Positions 1-6,286 are shown, numbered from the stretch's first letter. The stretch is DNA of 10,636 nt from JBDKTK01 sp039680225 (GCA_039680225.1 JBDKTK010000150.1:1-10636); one strand, 5' to 3'. Notes: a model not told the origin generated them from the letters alone. Numbers and translations: made by a program.

Positions 1-489
1 CTCGAATGGCAGCGCAACGGCACCCCCACGGTCCTCGGCGTTGTAACAGGAGCGGTGGCCGGCCTGGTTGCCATTACCCCGGCCTGCGGGTTCGTGAGCA
101 TCCTTTCCGCCATTCCCATCGGCATAGTTGTAAGCGTGATCTGTTTCTTTGCCGTGACAATGCTGAAACAGAAACTCGGGTACGACGACGCCCTCGACGT
201 TTTCGGCATCCACGGAGTTGGCGGGACCTGGGGGACAATAGCTACCGGCATATTCGCTTCCAAACTCGTGAACGAAGCCGGCGCTGACGGCCTCATCTTC
301 GGAAATGTCAAACTGCTCATGGTCCAGGGAGTCTTTTTCCTGGTATGCGCGGCATATGCAGTTATTGCGACGTTCATCCTGTTCAAGGTCGTTGACGCGC
401 TTATCGGCATCAGGGTAACCGCCCGGGAGGAGACAATCGGCCTGGACCTCACGCAGCACAGCGAAGCCGCTTACACGATTCTGGAATAG
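1..489 (+). CDS. amt: Ammonium transporter Amt/MEP/Rh family, C-terminal part (5' truncated by window edge)
   Basis: The reading frame is open from base 1 to a TAG at 487-489 and gives the last 162 residues of an ammonium channel, an inner-membrane trimer that conducts NH3/NH4+. The phrase AGLVAITPACGFV and the block DDALDVFGIHGVGGTWGT are hallmark Amt sequences. The histidine in FGIHGVGG corresponds to the second histidine of the pore twin-His pair. Later hydrophobic stretches match the last transmembrane helices, and the cytoplasmic tail with EETIGLDLTQHSEAAY is the usual region that contacts PII. The stop codon overlaps the ribosome binding site of the PII gene, so the two are almost certainly cotranscribed and translationally close, as in glnK-amtB operons. 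The start and the first histidine lie outside the window. Family assignment is very secure. Confidence 0.97.
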   Translation, partial: LEWQRNGTPTVLGVVTGAVAGLVAITPACGFVSILSAIPIGIVVSVICFFAVTMLKQKLGYDDALDVFGIHGVGGTWGTIATGIFASKLVNEAGADGLIFGNVKLLMVQGVFFLVCAAYAVIATFILFKVVDALIGIRVTAREETIGLDLTQHSEAAYTILE

Positions 490-501
490 GAGGCGATACC
501 A

Positions 502-843
502 ATGAAATACATAACTGCAATAATCCAGCCGCACATGCTCGATCAGGTGATGGCATCGCTGGAGAAAGTCGGGGTCAACCTGCTCACCGTTTCCAACGTC
601 CTCGGGCGGGGAAGGCAGAAGGGAGTTACGGAAATCTATCGCGGTGCCAGGGAGTCCGGCAACCTCCTCAAAAAGGTCAAGATAGAAATAGGCGTCGGCG
701 ACGATTATGCGGAGCCCGCGATCGAGGCCCTCATAAAAGGGGCGCGGACCGGGGGAATCGGGGACGGCAAGATATTCATGTACGACCTGGATGAGGCCGT
801 CAGGATCAGCACGGGCGAGCGCGGCGAGAAGGCGATCGGCTGA
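502..843 (+). CDS. glnK: PII nitrogen regulatory protein (GlnK/GlnB family) lacking Tyr51
   Basis: This 113-residue protein has the standard PII length and fold motifs: GRGRQKG (35-41, with the ligand-binding Gln39), TEIYRGA (43-49), KKVKIE ending at 62 with Lys58, TGGIGDGKIF (83-92) with Lys90, and the C-terminal RISTGERG. PII proteins sense ATP/ADP and 2-oxoglutarate and, when encoded beside amt, normally plug the Amt pore with their T-loop. Two departures are visible. Residue 51, the uridylylated tyrosine in enteric PII, is Glu here (YRGARES instead of YRGAEYV). Residue 103, usually the second Arg of RIRTGE, is Ser. The protein therefore probably cannot be uridylylated at the classical site and would signal by ligand binding alone. 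The start has an AGGAGG at 488-493, eight bases before the ATG. The symbol glnK is chosen from the amt linkage. Confidence 0.95.
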   Translation: MKYITAIIQPHMLDQVMASLEKVGVNLLTVSNVLGRGRQKGVTEIYRGARESGNLLKKVKIEIGVGDDYAEPAIEALIKGARTGGIGDGKIFMYDLDEAVRISTGERGEKAIG

Positions 844-862
844 TTAACGGAGGCGGGACGGA

Positions 863-892
863 CGGCCCCGGTCCTCTCCTCCCCCGGGGCCG
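863..892 (+). terminator. GC-rich intergenic hairpin after glnK (terminator-like or mRNA-processing structure)
   Basis: CGGCCCCGG at 863-871 is perfectly complementary to CCGGGGCCG at 884-892, with a 12-base pyrimidine loop. It begins 20 bases after the glnK stop. There is no T-tract downstream, so it is not a canonical intrinsic terminator. It could protect the amt-glnK message or lower read-through into the small HTH gene. Confidence 0.4.
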
Positions 893-910
893 CCAATCCC
901 GGCTTGAACA

Positions 911-1153
911 ATGAAAGACCTGCGCAACGAACATAACACGCTCAAATATCACCTGATGGTTTACGAACGGTTCCTGATAACCGACGCCTTGCGCAAGACC
1001 AACGGGAACTGTTCCCGGGCGGCCGAAGTCCTGGGCACCACTGAGAGGGTCATCGGCAGCAGGATCAGGAAATACGAAATTGATTACAGGCAGTTTCGAA
1101 AAAAGAAACCAAACAGATTGCACCAAACAAGATGCAATAGACATCTGAGATGA
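911..1153 (+). CDS. Small stand-alone Fis/NifA-type helix-turn-helix protein (80 aa)
   Basis: The protein consists almost entirely of a Fis-type (HTH_8) DNA-binding domain. Residues ~22-62 contain the helix pattern LITDALRKTNGNCSRAAEVLG followed by a recognition helix with ERVIGSRIRKYEID. No AAA+, receiver or sensor domain is present. The HTH aligns without gaps to the C-terminus of the sigma-54 activator at 2146-3666, with about 16 identities in 40 positions, including GN, AA, LG, RI and the trailing ID...FR. It may be a trimmed activator C-terminus that binds related sites, or a small nucoid or accessory regulator; which is not decidable here. ATG 911 is the first start after an in-frame TGA at 905-907. 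No clear Shine-Dalgarno precedes it, so the start is less certain; an internal Met at residue 16 is the alternative. It lies between glnK and the porin gene, suggesting a nitrogen-linked role. Confidence 0.8.
   Translation: MKDLRNEHNTLKYHLMVYERFLITDALRKTNGNCSRAAEVLGTTERVIGSRIRKYEIDYRQFRKKKPNRLHQTRCNRHLR
1117..1138. promoter_or_regulatory. Inverted repeat ATTGCA-N10-TGCAAT upstream of the barrel-protein gene (possible operator)
   Basis: ATTGCA at 1117-1122 is mirrored by TGCAAT at 1133-1138, inside the last codons of the small HTH gene and 68 bases before the ATG at 1206. The left arm continues as TGCACCA, which resembles an NtrC half-site. The TGCA half-sites are 10 bases apart where the NtrC consensus has 9, and the right arm reads GATGCA rather than GGTGCA. 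It is therefore only a candidate operator, for an NtrC-like protein or the local HTH proteins. Confidence 0.25.
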
Positions 1154-1159
1154 ACACAA

Positions 1160-1176
1160 GGGCGCCGCTGGCGCCT
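1160..1176 (+). terminator. Short GGCGCC/GGCGCC hairpin before the barrel-protein gene
   Basis: GGCGCC at 1161-1166 and again at 1170-1175 form a 6-bp stem with a GCT loop, plus one possible G-T pair outside. An imperfect T-rich stretch (ATTTTC) follows six bases later. It starts shortly after the small HTH gene ends and could be a weak terminator or leader structure. The stem is short and the T-tract displaced, so confidence is low. Confidence 0.25.
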
Positions 1177-1205
1177 GCAGATTTTCGGTTTAAAGGAGAA
1201 CCACG

Positions 1206-2075
1206 ATGAAAAAATTACTCTACACTTTTCTGATATTGTCGCTTCTGGCGGCGGCAGCCTTCCCGGCGCCTGCCGCGGAAGAGAAACCGCCGGCAGCGGC
1301 GGCCGCTCCCGCAGAGGACAAGCCTGCCCTGGATTTCACGACTTATTTCCTGAGCAAGTATGTCTGGCGCGGATATGAGAACACCAAGAACAGCCTGGTG
1401 GTCCAGCCGTCGCTGACAGCCGGCTACAAGGGCTTCAGCGCCTCCTTCTGGGGCAACCTGGACACGGACCCTTATTCCCCGGGCTCACAGACGTATTCGA
1501 GCACATGGACGGAAACCGACCTGACCCTCGCCTATGCCAGGACCTTCGGGATCGTCAATGCCGGCGCGGGATATATTTACTATAACCTGGGCGCGGCCTG
1601 CCCGGGCGGGACAAAGCCGCCGGATTCCCAGGAGGTGTATGTGACGCTCGGTTTGAACACTATTCTCACCCCGACATTGACCGTGTACAAAGAGGTGGAC
1701 CATTACCATCAATGGTATTTCCTGCTGGGCGTCTCCCACGTATTTGAATTAAGCAAGGCGGTTTCCCTGAAACTGGCGGCATCCGGCAGCTATCTCAAGA
1801 GCGAATCCGCCGACCCCGCAGATCCCCTGAACATCGGGTACCCGAAGTTCAACGACAGCCATGCGGCGACTGCGGATAAATTCAATAATTTCCATGACGG
1901 ACTGGTCACGGCTTCGCTGCCGATCGCCGTGGCGAAATTTGTGACCCTGACCCCGACCATTTCCTATTCGTTCCCGCTTTCCACCGACGCCAAAAACGAA
2001 ATCAAGGGCCGGAGCAAAAACGGGAACGACGACAGCTTCCTCTTCGGCGGTCTGGGATTGACATTTGCATTTTAA
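1206..2075 (+). CDS. Outer-membrane beta-barrel protein, TorF/Gcw_chp-like putative porin
   Basis: The 289-residue product begins with a classical signal peptide (MKKLL, hydrophobic core, cleavage near residue 23) followed by an Ala/Pro/Glu-rich linker to about residue 40. The mature part starts with LDFTTYFLSKYVWRGYEN, the opening seen in the TIGR02001/Gcw_chp (TorF-like) outer-membrane family. It continues as alternating aromatic/hydrophobic strands with turns rich in Asp, Gly, Asn and Pro. The last residue is Phe (LGLTFAF), the typical signal for insertion of beta-barrels by BamA. AAAGGAG at 1192-1198 lies seven bases before the ATG, a strong ribosome site. It is flanked by amt/glnK/HTH and a NifA-like activator, suggesting a nitrogen-responsive outer-membrane channel, but the substrate is unknown. 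The barrel assignment is firm; the exact family is moderately supported from memory of motifs. Confidence 0.82.
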   Translation: MKKLLYTFLILSLLAAAAFPAPAAEEKPPAAAAAPAEDKPALDFTTYFLSKYVWRGYENTKNSLVVQPSLTAGYKGFSASFWGNLDTDPYSPGSQTYSSTWTETDLTLAYARTFGIVNAGAGYIYYNLGAACPGGTKPPDSQEVYVTLGLNTILTPTLTVYKEVDHYHQWYFLLGVSHVFELSKAVSLKLAASGSYLKSESADPADPLNIGYPKFNDSHAATADKFNNFHDGLVTASLPIAVAKFVTLTPTISYSFPLSTDAKNEIKGRSKNGNDDSFLFGGLGLTFAF

Positions 2076-2085
2076 ATCAAACAGC

Positions 2086-2129
2086 CGGCCGGGCCGCTCC
2101 GCGGTGTTCCTTCCGGAGCAGCCCGGCCG
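2086..2129 (+). terminator. Long GC-rich hairpin between barrel-protein gene and NifA-like gene
   Basis: Bases 2086-2100 pair with 2115-2129 over 15 positions with one C-A mismatch, leaving a 14-base loop. The hairpin starts 10 bases after the barrel-protein stop codon and ends 16 bases before ATG 2146. No T-tract follows, so it resembles a Rho-assisted or processing hairpin more than a canonical terminator. Its presence argues that the upstream in-frame ATG at 2065 is not the real start of the activator gene. Confidence 0.45.
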
Positions 2130-2145
2130 CATTACAGCAAAGATT

Positions 2146-3666
2146 ATGGACTCACTGGAACTGCAGCTTTTACTGGATATCGGCGCGCTGTTGAACGAGA
2201 CGCCCAACCTGAAGGGCAACCTTTGCCGGGTCCTTGCAAGGCTTTCCGATTCAATGGAAATGAGCAGGGGCACGGTCACAATCCTCAACCCGGAGCGCAC
2301 CAGAATCCGCATCGAAGCGGCGTACGGCCTCGCTCCCGAAGCGGTCATGCGCGGCCGCTACAATATGGGAGAGGGGATCACCGGCTCCGTCATCAAGACC
2401 GGCAGGTCCATGATAGTCCCGAAGATCAGCGCCGAACCTCTTTTCCTTAACCGCACGGCCGCCCGGAAACTGCCGGCCGCCCGCCGGGATTGCTCGTTCA
2501 TATGCGTCCCCATCAAGGAATCCGGCAAGGTCATCGGCTCTTTGAGCGTGGACAGGGTATTTGATCGAAAATACGATTTGCAGCATGCGGAAAGTTTTCT
2601 CTCGATTATAGCCGCTATGCTGGCCCGCAATGTCCTCAACCTGGAGGAAATCAGCGCCGAACAGGAAAGGCTTCGAAAAAGCAACCGGGCCCTGCGCAAA
2701 AAAATCGCGAGGAAATACAGCATGAGGAAAATAATCGGCCAAAGCGAGCCGATGCGCGCCGTGTTCGAAATGCTGTACCGGGTGTCCCGCAGCAATGCGA
2801 CGGTCCTGATCAGGGGCGAGAGCGGGACCGGCAAAGAGCTGATCGCCAGGACCATCCATTACGACAGCGAGCGCTCGCATTCTCCCCTGGTAATCGTCAA
2901 CTGCGCCGCACTGCCCGGCTCCCTCATGGAAAGCGAACTCTTCGGGCATGAAAGAGGCGCTTTTACCGGCGCCGCCGCCTTCAGGACCGGCAAGTTTGAA
3001 AGGGCAGCCGGCGGGACCGTTTTCCTGGACGAGATAGGTTGCCTTGATCTCGATTCTCAGGCAAAACTGCTCAGGGTCCTCCAGGAAAAGGAATTTGAGC
3101 GCGTCGGCGGGACGGAGACGATAAAGCCGGACGTGAGAGTGGTCGCTGCGACCAACAAGGACCTCGAAAAAGCCGTTGCGGCCAGACAATTCCGGGAGGA
3201 CCTGTACTACAGGTTGAACGTGTTCCCCATCGTCCTGCCGCCTTTGCGGGAGAGGAGAGAGGATATAATCCCGCTTGCGGAGCATTTGCTGGCCAAACAT
3301 TTCCCCGGCAGGAAGTTTTCCGTTTCGGAAGGGGCTGTAAAAATGCTTCTGAATTATCACTGGCCCGGTAACGTCAGGGAGCTTGAAAACAGCATGGAAA
3401 GGGCCGGCCTGGTTTGCGAAAACTCCGAGATTGCCGCGATCCATCTGCCGGCCGCGGTGCGAAATGAAAAGCATACGGCAGGCGGGAAATCACTGGAAAA
3501 AATGCTGAACGATTTGAACAGGCAGAGGATACTGGAAGCCCTGGCGCGAACGTCCGGGAACGTCCTGAAAGCCGCCGGACTGCTGGGCATAAAGGCGCAC
3601 AAGCTTTACTTCAGGATAAAAAAATTCCAGATTGATTTTTACTCTTTCCGCAGGCAGCTGCAATGA
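2146..3666 (+). CDS. NifA-like sigma-54-dependent transcriptional activator (GAF-AAA+-Fis HTH)
   Basis: The 506-residue product has three parts: an N-terminal GAF sensory domain (~15-160), a sigma-54 interaction AAA+ module (~190-415) and a C-terminal Fis-type HTH (~455-500). Visible motifs are Walker A GESGTGKE (224-231), the sigma-54 contact loop GAFTGA (271-276), Walker B TVFLDE (291-296) and WPGNVREL. The N-terminus (LELQLLLDIGALLNE, then EGITGSVIKTGRS and EPLFLNRT) is the pattern of NifA proteins, activators of nitrogen-fixation genes. No nif structural genes are in view, so another nitrogen or outer-membrane target is possible. The cysteine cluster of oxygen-sensitive NifA proteins, between AAA+ and HTH, is absent; only one Cys (424) is near that region. 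ATG 2146 is preferred over ATG 2065, because NifA homology begins there and the earlier start overlaps the previous gene and reads through a hairpin. Its Shine-Dalgarno is weak. Confidence 0.88.
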   Translation: MDSLELQLLLDIGALLNETPNLKGNLCRVLARLSDSMEMSRGTVTILNPERTRIRIEAAYGLAPEAVMRGRYNMGEGITGSVIKTGRSMIVPKISAEPLFLNRTAARKLPAARRDCSFICVPIKESGKVIGSLSVDRVFDRKYDLQHAESFLSIIAAMLARNVLNLEEISAEQERLRKSNRALRKKIARKYSMRKIIGQSEPMRAVFEMLYRVSRSNATVLIRGESGTGKELIARTIHYDSERSHSPLVIVNCAALPGSLMESELFGHERGAFTGAAAFRTGKFERAAGGTVFLDEIGCLDLDSQAKLLRVLQEKEFERVGGTETIKPDVRVVAATNKDLEKAVAARQFREDLYYRLNVFPIVLPPLRERREDIIPLAEHLLAKHFPGRKFSVSEGAVKMLLNYHWPGNVRELENSMERAGLVCENSEIAAIHLPAAVRNEKHTAGGKSLEKMLNDLNRQRILEALARTSGNVLKAAGLLGIKAHKLYFRIKKFQIDFYSFRRQLQ

Positions 3667-3683
3667 TGCTCCCGGGAAGCCGG

Positions 3684-4631
3684 TCAGTTGCAGAGCCTGT
3701 CCGGGTCCCTGCCCTCCCGGCAATTTCTGACGAATGCTTCGACGACGTCGAGGCTGGCGCCCGTCCTGGCCGCTTCCGCCTTCAGCTTCTGCAGGACGGC
3801 CCCGGTCTCCTGTTTCTGTCCGGTCAGGGCGTATATCCGGACCGAGCGCTTCCAGTAATCAAGGGCGGCGTCCGGCTCACCCATTCTTGAGTAAGCGTCG
3901 CCGAGCCTCTGGAGGTCGTCGGCCATCCCGGCGTAAAACCCGGATGCCTGGTCCGCCTTCAGGGCGGCCTGGAAGTAACCGGCCGCTGTTTTGAACTGTC
4001 CCGTTTCCATCTTGAGCCTGCCCATGGCGTAATGGGCCGCGGCGGCATCCGGCGCGCCCGTTGTATCCGTTGGAGATTTCGCAACTGCCGCATCGAGGAT
4101 TTTTTCCGCCGCCTGGAAATCGCCCCGGCGGGTGAGCAAAATGCCCCGGTCGATTATCAGGGGAAGGAACCCGGCGTTGTCCGGGAGGTCCACTTTCCCG
4201 GCCTCGGCGAGCGCTTTCTCCGCCAGGTCGAGGCTGCCCAGGTCCATCAGCGCGGCCGCCTTATTGGCAAGCACCTGGCGCAGTCCCTGCCTGTCCCCGG
4301 ACCGGGCATAAAGCACGCCGGCCTCTCCAAAATATTTCAGGGCGTTTGCCGGCTCTCCCAGGGCGCGGTAGACATTGCCGAGATTGTTGAGGCTCATGGC
4401 AACGCCCGCAGGCTGATCGGATGCCGAGTAGAGCTCGTATGCGCGGTAGTAGGATCTCAACGCCGCGTTATGGCATCCCTGTTTATAGGCGGAGTTTCCC
4501 AGGGCTATCTGTTGGGTCCCCCCGGTCATGTGGGGCGGATCGGTCCTGACAGGGCCGCCGGCGCAGGAAAATAAAAAAACAACAGCAGCTGCCGCGACGG
4601 CGATTCTTATCTGCCCGGGTCTTATCTGCAT
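3684..4631 (-). CDS. Tetratricopeptide-repeat lipoprotein, last gene of the mla-type operon
   Basis: The 315-residue product starts with a lipoprotein signal: basic n-region, Ala/Val-rich core and lipobox LFSC with the lipidated Cys at residue 23, followed by AGG. The rest is helical with about six TPR-like repeats, for example LGNVYRALGEPANALKYF, MGRLKMETGQFKTAAGYF and LGDAYSRMGEPDAALDYW. It is probably a periplasm-facing lipoprotein acting as a scaffold. It is the fourth gene of the mlaE/ATPase-like/mlaD operon, in the place where other systems carry a periplasmic MlaC or a PqiC-type lipoprotein, so it may be the lipid system's auxiliary component (inference). ATG 4631 is chosen because GTGAGG lies six bases upstream. 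A GTG at 4643, overlapping the mlaD stop, would add four residues. It is convergent with the NifA-like gene, 17 bases separating the two stops. Confidence 0.85.
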   Translation of the reverse strand: MQIRPGQIRIAVAAAAVVFLFSCAGGPVRTDPPHMTGGTQQIALGNSAYKQGCHNAALRSYYRAYELYSASDQPAGVAMSLNNLGNVYRALGEPANALKYFGEAGVLYARSGDRQGLRQVLANKAAALMDLGSLDLAEKALAEAGKVDLPDNAGFLPLIIDRGILLTRRGDFQAAEKILDAAVAKSPTDTTGAPDAAAAHYAMGRLKMETGQFKTAAGYFQAALKADQASGFYAGMADDLQRLGDAYSRMGEPDAALDYWKRSVRIYALTGQKQETGAVLQKLKAEAARTGASLDVVEAFVRNCREGRDPDRLCN

Positions 4632-4639
4632 GGGCGGCC

Positions 4640-5578
4640 TCACTTTCTCAATCCCGCGTCGGTGTTTTCCCCCCTGGGGGCGGGCGGTATGTTCGAACGG
4701 ATTATCGGGGCTTTTTGCACGGACTGGATCACGGTGTCCAGGTTCTTGATCTCCTGGCGGGCCTCGTTGATCCCTTTCCTGGTCGAGCCCATCACCTCGG
4801 GTGTGTCCGCCTCTATGGCGGCGAGGATTTTTTTCAGGCTCTGCACGCTGGCCTTGACGTCGTCCATGACTCCCGGGGCCTGCCGCTCGATGCCGGCCAG
4901 GATATTGTCAAGGCGCTTGATCTCGGCCTGGATGTTTTTGGCGAGTTCATCCGACCTCAGGATATGGCCGACGGAACCCTTCCCGTCCCGGATATCCTTC
5001 GATACAACCTCGAGGTTGCCCATGAATCCCTGGGCGCTGCGCAGGGTCTGGTTGAGCGGGCCGCCCCTGTTGGTGAGTTGTTCCGTCAAATCCGAAAGGT
5101 TCTGGACGGCCTTGACGAATTTCTTCGCTGTTTCCTGGATCTGGAATTCCGCCATATAGTCGTCGAGGGACTTTTTCGGTTCGGAGGGGATTTCCGAGCC
5201 CGGCTTGCGCTGGGGGGTTTTGGGCGAGCCCGCCTTGATGGAGACGTATTCGGACCCGATGAGGGTAGGGCTCTCGACGGTGGCGATCGAATCCTCCCTG
5301 ATCCGGTGGGAGTATTCCTTGAGGATCGCCAGTTCAACCCTGACCTTGTCCTCGGTCAGGCTGATGTCCCTGACCTTCCCGATATCGGCCTTGGAAAGCT
5401 TTACGGCGGCGTTGACATTGAGGTTATAGCTCTCGTTGAAGACCGTGTAGTATGTGACATAGGTCTTGAACCAGTCCTTCCCGCGCCCGACGAGGAAGAC
5501 CGTGGCCAGCAGCAGGAGCGCGACCCCCACCATGAACAAACCGACTATCCTCTCCCGCCGTGTGAATTTCAGTTCCAT
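4640..5578 (-). CDS. mlaD: MCE/MlaD family lipid-transport substrate-binding protein
   Basis: This 312-residue protein has an N-terminal transmembrane anchor (~11-31, after FTRRERIVG). One MCE domain follows (~40-117) with VFNESYNLNVNAAVKLSKAD, IGKVRDISL, the DSIATVESPTLIGSEYVSI block and the closing KAGS. The remaining ~190 residues are mostly helical, including a GKGSVGHILRSDEL segment typical of MCE C-terminal regions. MlaD-type proteins form a hexameric ring in the periplasm that passes phospholipids to or from the MlaFE transporter. ATG 5578 is preferred to the upstream ATG at 5596 because GGGAGG sits about five bases before it. The start overlaps the end of the ATPase-like gene by 10 bases, and the stop overlaps the region of the lipoprotein start, indicating translational coupling. 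Confidence 0.92.
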   Translation of the reverse strand: MELKFTRRERIVGLFMVGVALLLLATVFLVGRGKDWFKTYVTYYTVFNESYNLNVNAAVKLSKADIGKVRDISLTEDKVRVELAILKEYSHRIREDSIATVESPTLIGSEYVSIKAGSPKTPQRKPGSEIPSEPKKSLDDYMAEFQIQETAKKFVKAVQNLSDLTEQLTNRGGPLNQTLRSAQGFMGNLEVVSKDIRDGKGSVGHILRSDELAKNIQAEIKRLDNILAGIERQAPGVMDDVKASVQSLKKILAAIEADTPEVMGSTRKGINEARQEIKNLDTVIQSVQKAPIIRSNIPPAPRGENTDAGLRK

Positions 5579-6267
5579 TCCGACCTCCCGGAACATGCCG
5601 GCGCGCCGCCGGAAACAGTCCCGTCCCTGATAATGATTTCCCTGTTGCAGAATTCCTGCGAAAATTCCTCGTCGGACGACACCAGCACCATCGGGACCCG
5701 CGCGGCGAGGAACGTCTTGAGCAGGTCGAGGAACGTCCCGAACCTCTTGTACCCCAGGTGGTCGCGCGGCCTTTCGAGAATTATGAATTCCGCATCCTTG
5801 CAGAGCTCCCGGACTATTATGGCCAGCCGCACGTCTTCATTGTCCAGGTGGGCGGGACGCATGTCGAGCCTGGCCTCGATTTGAAAGAGATTGCACAACT
5901 CCAGCGCCCTGCCGTCGAGCTCGAGGCGGTCCTTGTTCTCGAAATAAAGCCTGCTGATCAGGAGGTTCTCCCGCAGGGTCCGGTTGCCGATCAGCACCGA
6001 ATCGGGGGAGATAAAGGCGATTTTCCTCTTAAAGGGGAGCAGCTTCAGGTAGCTGGAAAAATCCAGTGTTTCCCCTTTGAAAGAGTATTCGCCGCCGGCA
6101 GGGCTCTCCAGCGTGGCTAAAGCGCGCACGAACAGGTGGGCGTCGTCGGCAAGCTCGCAGTTGACCGAACAGACATCCCCCTGCGCGAGCCGGAAATCGA
6201 AAGGGCGCAGGCCCAGTCCTTTCCCGATGGGCGCGAGCGAATAGCTTTTCAGTTCGACGATATCCAT
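5569..6267 (-). CDS. MlaF-like ABC ATPase homologue with all nucleotide-binding motifs degenerate
   Basis: Its position between mlaE and mlaD, its length (232 aa) and its residual pattern (FDFRLAQGD, then LESPAGGEYSFKGE, LRENL, VRLAIIVRELCKDAEFIILERP) identify it as an MlaF-type ABC nucleotide-binding subunit. The catalytic parts are lost. Where Walker A (GxxGxGKS/T) should be, residues ~37-45 read CELADDAHL. The Q-loop Gln is replaced by Ser87 in AFISPDS. The signature LSGGQ is LDNED (141-145). Walker B DEP is ERP (165-167), and the H-loop His is Ser198 in VSSDEE. The frame is intact with no stops or frameshift, so it is not simply a decaying pseudogene. It probably cannot hydrolyse ATP. It may act as a structural partner of MlaE or require another ATPase. 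ATG 6267 is preceded closely by AGGAG; a TTG at 6300 is an alternative start. Confidence 0.85.
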   Translation of the reverse strand: MDIVELKSYSLAPIGKGLGLRPFDFRLAQGDVCSVNCELADDAHLFVRALATLESPAGGEYSFKGETLDFSSYLKLLPFKRKIAFISPDSVLIGNRTLRENLLISRLYFENKDRLELDGRALELCNLFQIEARLDMRPAHLDNEDVRLAIIVRELCKDAEFIILERPRDHLGYKRFGTFLDLLKTFLAARVPMVLVSSDEEFSQEFCNREIIIRDGTVSGGAPACSGRSEWN

Positions 6268-6286
6268 TTGCTCCTGTGGCCCGTCC

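Noticed and set aside
2065..2145. Upstream ATG adding 27 residues to the NifA-like protein
   Set aside because: It overlaps the barrel stop codon, translates through a strong intergenic hairpin and encodes a low-similarity, Arg/Pro-rich stretch. NifA similarity begins at the ATG at 2146.
844..2145. NifA upstream activator sites (TGT-N10-ACA) and sigma-54 -24/-12 promoters in the nitrogen block gaps
   Set aside because: I read the gaps at 844-910, 1154-1205 and 2076-2145 and found no TGT-N10-ACA and no acceptable GG-N10-GC promoter, so no claim of local NifA control is made.
2251..3474. 407-codon open frame on the - strand opposite the NifA-like gene
   Set aside because: It is antisense to a strongly conserved GAF-AAA+ coding sequence, has no recognisable domain and is the kind of shadow frame common in GC-rich DNA.
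3411..3480. Oxygen-sensing cysteine cluster of NifA between AAA+ and HTH
   Set aside because: Only one cysteine occurs near this linker, so the Cys-rich motif of oxygen-sensitive NifA proteins is not present.
3658..3693. Bidirectional terminator between the convergent NifA-like and TPR lipoprotein genes
   Set aside because: CTGCAA/TTGCAG form only a 6-bp stem around a 24-base loop with a weak inner stem and no T-tract on either side.
4715..5884. 389-codon open frame on the + strand opposite mlaD and the ATPase-like gene
   Set aside because: Its composition (Asp/Gly/Leu-rich, no domain) reflects the antisense of real genes. The - strand frames have clear MCE and ABC-like patterns and translational coupling.
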